Origin: Lycorma delicatula
Taxonomy: Eukaryota > Arthropoda > Insecta > Hemiptera > Fulgoridae
DNA length: 64,000 bases
Assembly: GCF_047948215.1 (NCBI RefSeq)
Contig: NC_134458.1
Coordinates: 145,343,036-145,407,035 of the forward strand
Direction of reading: 5' to 3'
Made by a program: the position numbers and the translations under genes. Positions within the stretch are counted from its first letter, which is position 1. The number at the start of each line of letters is the position of its first letter. The notes under the pieces were generated by a model, which saw nothing but the letters and a program-made list of their open reading frames with translations, searched no databases and was not told the DNA's origin. Positions 59,186-64,000 of the stretch are shown piece after piece.

Positions 59186-60210
59186 TCAAACAAGTTTCAT
59201 ATGAACACCTTTTGTGGCCCTTAAATCGTCTAGACGATATTCAATTTCATATCAAACATTGAAGAACATCTAGAGTTATGCTATAAACCCATGTTCAATT
59301 TTTCATTTTAGTTCATTGATTTTGACGCGTAGGGTATACGCGTCAAAATCAATCTTTGCCAACCCCCCCCCCCCACAAAAAAAAAACAGGAATCGAATGT
59401 CGTAAGGTCAAGGTATCAAGGTGGCCACGGAATTGATCCATTACAGCCACTTCAGCGTTAAGAAAATTGTTCATGCAGGTAGTACCTAATACGCAAACAG
59501 TGTGGTGTTGCATCGTCTTATTGGAGGTAAACGTTGGACAGCCGATGTTCAATTTTTGGTTCTACATTTTCGTAGCATGACTAGTTAACTAGCGCTAGTA
59601 ACCGTTGGCTCGGCAAAGAAGAACAGTCCAATCTCTTCATAAGCAGTCAACGCACACCAAACATTAATTTTCGGGCTATCACTTAGTGTTTGTCAAACAG
59701 CGTGAGCGTTCTCGCTATCCCAAATAAGACAATTATGACAGTTAACGTGACCAAAAACACGGAAGTTAGCTTATCAGAGAAGATTACTTTACCTAAAAAC
59801 TCATTACATCTTTCACATTACCAAGAATGTCCATGGTAAAATTGTAACGGCATGGTTCATCGCCATCTTCAATTGCATACACTAACTGAATTTTGTATGC
59901 ATGTTGTTTTAGGCATGTAGACCTTCATAATTGTCGATTGCGATATTCCCAGACTGGGAATAAATAACTTACACGACGATTTACCCGAGCTTCCCTGAAA
60001 ATTTTCTCTTACTTGATCCATAGCTTCCTTGGGGAGATGGGAGGTTTTCCAGCGCCTTTTTGTGTACTTTACTCCCTATATCCTTAAATTGCTGATACAA
60101 AAGTTTAATAAAGTCTTTATTAGGTGGACCATTGACGTGCTCTAAACGAAAACGTCTACGAACAGTAATAAGAGATCCGCTTTCATGAAACCATAGTTAC
60201 ATTTTTACAG
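59186..60210 (-). pseudogene. Mariner-like transposase relic 4, nearly full length
   Basis: The most complete transposase of the window, minus strand, with frequent frame changes. N-terminal part: HVNGPPNKDFIKLLYQQFKD (about 60142-60083) and VHKK...ENLPSP. Middle: FLGKVIFSDKL (about 59800-59770, F-S-D carrying the first catalytic Asp), NCLIWDSENAHAV (about 59732-59694), DSPKINVWCALTAYEEIGLF (about 59680-59621). Then a Q-Q-D-D-A-T-P-H-like block (about 59500-59520), WPP...DLTTFD (about 59430-59395), and the end IEYRLDDLRATKGVHMKLV with a stop at 59186-59188. All three DDE regions are thus visible but broken. A poly-C run (59365-59376) and a perfect 17-base inverted repeat (59315-59353) interrupt the part after the third Asp. 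It resembles a complete element that decayed in place. Confidence 0.82.
59315..59353. repeat. Perfect 17-base inverted repeat inside mariner relic
   Basis: Arms 59315-59331 and 59337-59353 are exact complements around five bases. Mariner coding sequence would not need this fold, so it arose after insertion. Confidence 0.88.
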
Positions 60211-60239
60211 AGATTAGTAAAATCAATATATTAAATTTA

Positions 60240-60730
60240 AAAAAAAAAAAATTAAAAAAATAAAATAGTCTGATTCGAACCGATGTCCTCCTTGTAAGAT
60301 CCAAATATTTCATTAATTAAAATTTTATTTGGCTGTAACTCTGTAACCAATGAAAATAAGTATCACTTATATCGTCTAAAACCTCTCAACAAGGGCTTAT
60401 TACTGCAGTTAAGAAAAAGTTCAAAATCAAATTTTTTTTTTAGTTTTTGGGCTTTTTTGGACATTTTTGGTTAAGTTAATTGCAATCAAAAGGGAAGGTG
60501 CAAAACTAGATGTTATAACAATCCTAATTCCAGAATTCCAGCATCCTACGCCTAATCGTTTTTGAGTTATGCGAGATACATACGTACATACGTACGTACG
60601 TACAGACGTCACGCCAAAACTAGTTAAATTGGATTCAGGAAACGTCAAAATGGATATTTCCGTTGTAATGTGAAAACCAAATTTTTTTTGCGATCACACT
60701 ACTTCCTTTACTTCGTACAAGGATGTAAAA
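60240..60730 (+). repeat. Probable dispersed repeat with ACGT-rich microsatellite
   Basis: Starts near an A-run and a box B-like 'ctgattcgaaccgatg' (60271), continues through 'ctgtaactctgtaacca', an imperfect CATA/CGTA repeat (60580-60603), 'gacgtcacgccaaaactag', 'gtcaaaatggatatttccg' and 'acttcctttacttcgtacaag' at its end. The text has the look of an interspersed element and I recall similar sequence in hemipteran genomes, but only one copy lies in this window. Confidence 0.45.
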
Positions 60731-61122
60731 ATTCTCTTATGAGCCAGAGAAAAAATAAATAAGTATAACTTAAGAAAAAAAAATTAAAAGCAAACAGAAC
60801 GTAATTAATATAATAAAGGAAAAATAAGATAATAAAAGTGAGCTTCTGGGATTTTTACACTGTACAAAAAACATTTTATAATAAAAGGAAAAATAAGTAA
60901 TAAGAAATTCATGCTAATAAATAATTAAAAATTTATTTTTCAAATAGTTCCTTTTTATTTATTTCTAAAATATGGGCAATTTATTAAAAATGGTTGGAAT
61001 TTTTTAAAGTCTTCTTACCATATAAATTAAAATAATTTGGTACTGATTACATTCTCTTGCGTCGTAAATAAAGGGGAACATTGCGCTATACCAGGTATTT
61101 ATTGTTTTGTATTTATTTATTT
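60731..61122. other. AT-rich noncoding stretch
   Basis: No gene; AT-rich DNA leading to the inverted repeat at 61123. Confidence 0.5.
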
Positions 61123-61159
61123 ATTTCTTCTAACTTTAGTTTATAAAGTTAGAAGAAAT
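61123..61159. repeat. Perfect 15-base inverted repeat
   Basis: Arms 61123-61137 and 61145-61159 are exact complements with a 7-base spacer. Confidence 0.85.
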
Positions 61160-62330
61160 GATAACCTAGAGAGGGTCAGCGTATTGCAGTGCTTATTTAG
61201 ATTTAAATTAGGGTGGTTTGATAAAAAGCCTGAAACCACTTTTAGCGCTCTTTTTTTGAAGTTAGTTTTTAATTAAATGTAGAGTCAGCTGCCAAACACT
61301 ATACCTACACATCAAAGCTTATTAAAAATTACAGAACGGCTTTATATATTAGTAAAAGAGTTTTGTTTGGTGGACATTTTTCAGGTAATAAAATCTATTC
61401 AGACAAGCTCTAATTTTACAAGAAATTTTTTTTAAGTGAACAATTCAACTTATACTATCATACCCAGGTATTTAACCCCATCGGTTACTGTCAATCTATT
61501 ACAATGGCTAATTATTACTGATACTGATTCTGAAGGGACAATAGCAATTGTACGCAATTAATATGGGCAAGGAATCAGATTTCATATGAGCAGTTTTAGA
61601 ATATACAAGTATAATTTTTTGTTATTTTTTTTTTGAGATGGTTACTATGAGTCCACATTAAAAATTCGTTAAAATCATCTTGCAGTAAAGATCCTGCTGC
61701 ATGAAGGTTTACTGTTCAACTAACAGTAAATTATCAGCACACAAAAAAGCTAAACTATGGAATAGACTGAAATTTCATTAACGTAAATAAGATATAAAAT
61801 CGGGCCTAGGTTAAGTTCCTTGTAATATTCCAAAATTGCAATTCATCGGATCGCTAAAATTCTACCTAATTTAACAACAAAATTTTCTATTATTTAAATA
61901 TCTTCGAAAACAGCCAAAGAAATTCTTCTATTCTTCTCAAACCAATCAGCAGGATTTCATGATTGAAGGTATCGTAAGCTCTAAAGAAGTCTACAAAAAC
62001 ACAAGAATGTGACAATCTGCATTTAATTTATTATTTAATGAAGTCGACAAATTCAACCGATAAATCTATAACACCCTTTCGTTTCTGAAAACCAAACGCT
62101 TCTATAAGTCACTTCTATAAGTATTATCTGAAGGGAAATTTTCCATCTCGTAAAAGAAGAATATTTATTATACAATAGGAAGGATTATTTTCGATATTTC
62201 TATAGCACCTGTTTAGCCATTCAGGGCTCATTTTTGCGATGAGAGATGGGATTATCAAATGATTTCGTTTAATTAAACAATTACGTAACAAGTGGTACCT
62301 GTCGTTTCCATACAATAATCAAGTCTTCCT
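61160..62330 (-). pseudogene. CR1-like LINE reverse transcriptase, decayed
   Basis: Minus strand. From the right: AFGFQKRKGVIDLSVEFVDF (about 62102-62043), then SHSCVFVDFFRAYDTFNHE (about 62010-61955, first catalytic block with Asp in F-V-D), ILLIGLRRI, then GILQGT and, one frame over, NLGPILYLIYVNEIS (about 61812-61770). LFCADNLLL follows (about 61755-61729), the catalytic A-D-D box with the second Asp changed to Asn, then HCNRLTVTDGVKYLGMIV (about 61515-61460) after the palm. Farther left, NHPNLNLNKHCNTLTLSRLS (about 61215-61155) fits a C-terminal helix region. Frameshifts and stops are scattered. No endonuclease is visible to the right; a 63-codon frame at 62315-62124 may be its remnant linker. 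The motif set fits CR1-type elements better than Jockey. Confidence 0.72.
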
Positions 62331-62429
62331 AATATAAATTAAATAACAGTTTTATTCTTGAATAGAAAAAAGTTAATAATAGAAAAAAAATAGAACAAAA
62401 TTTACTTTTATTTTCTTGGCATCATAACT

Positions 62430-63250
62430 TTACAGCTACACTGCCAGAAGGTAGTAGGGTAATCAGTCAAAAAATGGGGTATGGGTTTTTTCATTTCATG
62501 ATGTTTCATGACTCAGAAACTTAAAAAATAAAAAACAATTAGAGGGTAATGTTCGTATGAATTTACCTGTACATACATAAGAACCAATATGTTTGAAACT
62601 TAAAAAATTTGACTGGTTAAACCGATTTTGATGAAATTTGGTTCAAATATTCGCGTATAGTGGGTAATTGTTTGGCAAAATATTAGCGTCAATATCTCTA
62701 TGGGAGGCGGTAGATAGTTTCTTAGGGTTCAATTTTCTTATAACTTAGCAAACATAACTCCACATTTTTACTAAGCTCAGTACATGTGTACACCCATGTC
62801 TTAGCATTTTTAAAAATATTTTTGCCCCAAAATTCTTCCCTTTCTTAATAATTGAAAAAGGCTATTTTTATGTTTAAAGCATATTCTTTAAAAACAAAAA
62901 TTTTGTCTTCCCAGGCCTAGTTCAAACGACACAAAAGAAATAGTTTGAGGGGCAATGTTGGTGGTAGAAGAGCCGATGAAAGTTTAAAAATATCGATTTT
63001 TGGAATTATTTAAAGTTTTAATAAAAATATTACAATAAAATTTCATAATAATTCACCCCCACCACCACAAAAAAAAAAATGGGTAACTTTTTATTGGTAG
63101 TATATTGTCAGCGGGATTTTTTTTTTAATTTCTTCGATTTAACAAAGGAAACGTAGACAAATCAAACTATTTTCTTGGGAGCTCGATTTTGGGGATTGGG
63201 AAGAAGAAAAAGTAATACGGTATTGATTTTTTTAGCTTTTCATGTATCAT
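62430..63250 (+). repeat. Dispersed repeat family N2, copy 2
   Basis: Same strand and block order as 22290-22920, as listed there. This copy has no inverted duplication where copy 1 carries one (around 62915-62945 the text is 'cttcccaggcctagttcaaacg'). It extends further right, with 'cttgggagctcgattttggggattggg' up to about 63240, where a Helitron-like terminus begins. Confidence 0.65.
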
Positions 63251-63263
63251 TTTTTCCCAAAAA

Positions 63264-63904
63264 TCTATATAAATAAAAATGAAAATGTTCGTTTGTTCAA
63301 AATCTTAAATTTCCGAAAGTTCTTCACCGATTGCTTTGAAATTTTGACACAACGTTGCATTCGAATACGCGCATGTTTTTATGTACCTACCATTTATATA
63401 CCTAAGATGTCACACCTGTGACAGGTAAAAGCATGCTTTTTTTGAAAAGCAGCGCTATATGTTGGACGTAAAAGCAACAAACGCTATAATAAATATTTTG
63501 CGATTCCATTTCAATGTTTCCGATATGTGTTTCCGCTATAGAGTAAAAAATACTAGACCGATTTACGCGCTGGGAAAAGGAAAAAATCTGAAAAAAGGGA
63601 AGAAAGTAAAAAGGGAAGAAGGGGAAAATGGAAGAAAGAAAAAAGGGGAGAACGGAGAAAAGGAAATGGAAATAAGAGAAAGAGAAATGGGGAAATGGAA
63701 ACGGGACATGGTAAAATGAAAATGGGAAAAGGAAAATGGTGAAAGGGGGAAAAAGGGGGATAAGGGAAAAGGGAAAGGTTACATTTTGTGCAGTTCCATA
63801 ATGTTAATTTTGTTAATGTTTTATCGATCTTTCAATTTTGTTCGTTTAATCTATATATATATGCTCAAATCTTGCAACAGCGAAGCATTTCCGGGTCTAC
63901 TAGT
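63264..63904 (+). mobile_element. Nonautonomous Helitron/Helentron-like element
   Basis: The left end is TCTATATAAATAAAAATGAA with 'gttcgtttgttca', and the right end 'cttgcaacagcgaagcattt', 'ccgggtctactagt' at 63871-63904. TCTATA-type starts and CTAGT-type ends with a 'cagcgaagc' subterminal motif are known for insect Helitron2/Helentron elements, which move by rolling-circle copying. The sequence has no terminal inverted repeats, as expected. 'Tctatatatatat' near 63849 repeats the left terminus close to the right end, a Helentron-like trait. The 640-bp body has no Rep/helicase, so it would depend on an autonomous partner. A purine-only-like tract (63567-63776) fills the middle; the ORF reading across it (63459-63719) is a Lys/Glu/Gly-rich artefact. 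Confidence 0.7.
63567..63776 (+). repeat. Strand-asymmetric purine tract
   Basis: About 200 bases of almost only A and G (units like 'gggaaaaggaaa' and 'ggaaatgg') inside the Helitron-like element. It is capable of triplex formation and likely variable in length. Confidence 0.85.
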
Positions 63905-64000
63905 ATAAAAATAAATAAAAAATGTCAAGAAAGTAGAAACAGTTTTCTTTTTATCTCTTTCCAATTAATTAAACATAGTATGAAAACAGTAAAATATTTT
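63905..64000. other. AT-rich flank
   Basis: Ordinary AT-rich DNA to the window edge. Nothing recognised. Confidence 0.6.

Noticed and set aside
63459..63719. ORF of 86 codons rich in Lys, Glu and Gly
   Set aside because: It reads through the purine tract of a Helitron-like element, so its composition reflects the simple repeat.

Overview
The window looks like nuclear DNA from an arthropod, most likely a hemipteran insect. It is about 70% A+T, rich in poly-A/poly-T and TA/CA microsatellites, has no densely packed ORFs, and is littered with decayed eukaryotic transposable elements. I find no intact protein-coding host gene, no rRNA gene, no credible tRNA gene, no CRISPR array and no prokaryotic operon. 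The hemipteran call rests on the style of the tRNA-derived SINEs and the mariner and LINE lineages as I remember them. It is an inference, not a search result.

Layout. 1-12 kb: AT-rich DNA with a SINE (1.6 kb), a LINE 3' end (2.2-2.6 kb) and two LINE C-terminal relics (4.1 and 9.3 kb). 12-14 kb: a SINE and a 1.6-kb LINE reverse-transcriptase pseudogene. 15-19 kb: two mariner-like relics, one with perfect 17-bp terminal inverted repeats. 20-23 kb: copies of two dispersed repeat families (called N1 and N2 here) and a SINE. 24.3-24.8 kb: the best candidate for host regulatory sequence, a TATA box, initiator and short exon with a splice donor. 27-28 kb: SINE relics and a microsatellite. 29.5-31.7 kb: a Jockey-type LINE on the minus strand. 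33-35 kb: N1 copies and a SINE. 36.3-38.4 kb: an R1-type LINE 3' end followed by an unassigned GC-rich island. 42.5-44.9 kb: an R1-type LINE gag (ORF1) on the minus strand. 45-49 kb: a SINE, a short repeat, a Jockey fragment nested inside an N1 copy, and a GC-rich islet. 51.7-52.3 kb: a third mariner relic. 54.7-56.2 kb: the 3' half of an R1-type LINE. 57-60 kb: a SINE, a long CA microsatellite and a fourth mariner relic. 61-64 kb: a CR1-like LINE, a second N2 copy and a Helitron-like element.

The elements do not act together as a pathway. They record successive insertion and decay: frameshifts, stops, internal deletions, lost catalytic residues and one clear nested insertion. The most unusual recurring signal is a set of perfect short inverted duplications with tiny spacers (8.5, 15.9, 22.8, 33.6, 56.5, 59.3, 61.1 kb and smaller ones). 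Two of them are threefold (forward-reverse-forward). They look like snap-back template-switch events rather than transposon ends.

All translations and comparisons were made by eye. Element boundaries are approximate unless terminal repeats are stated.
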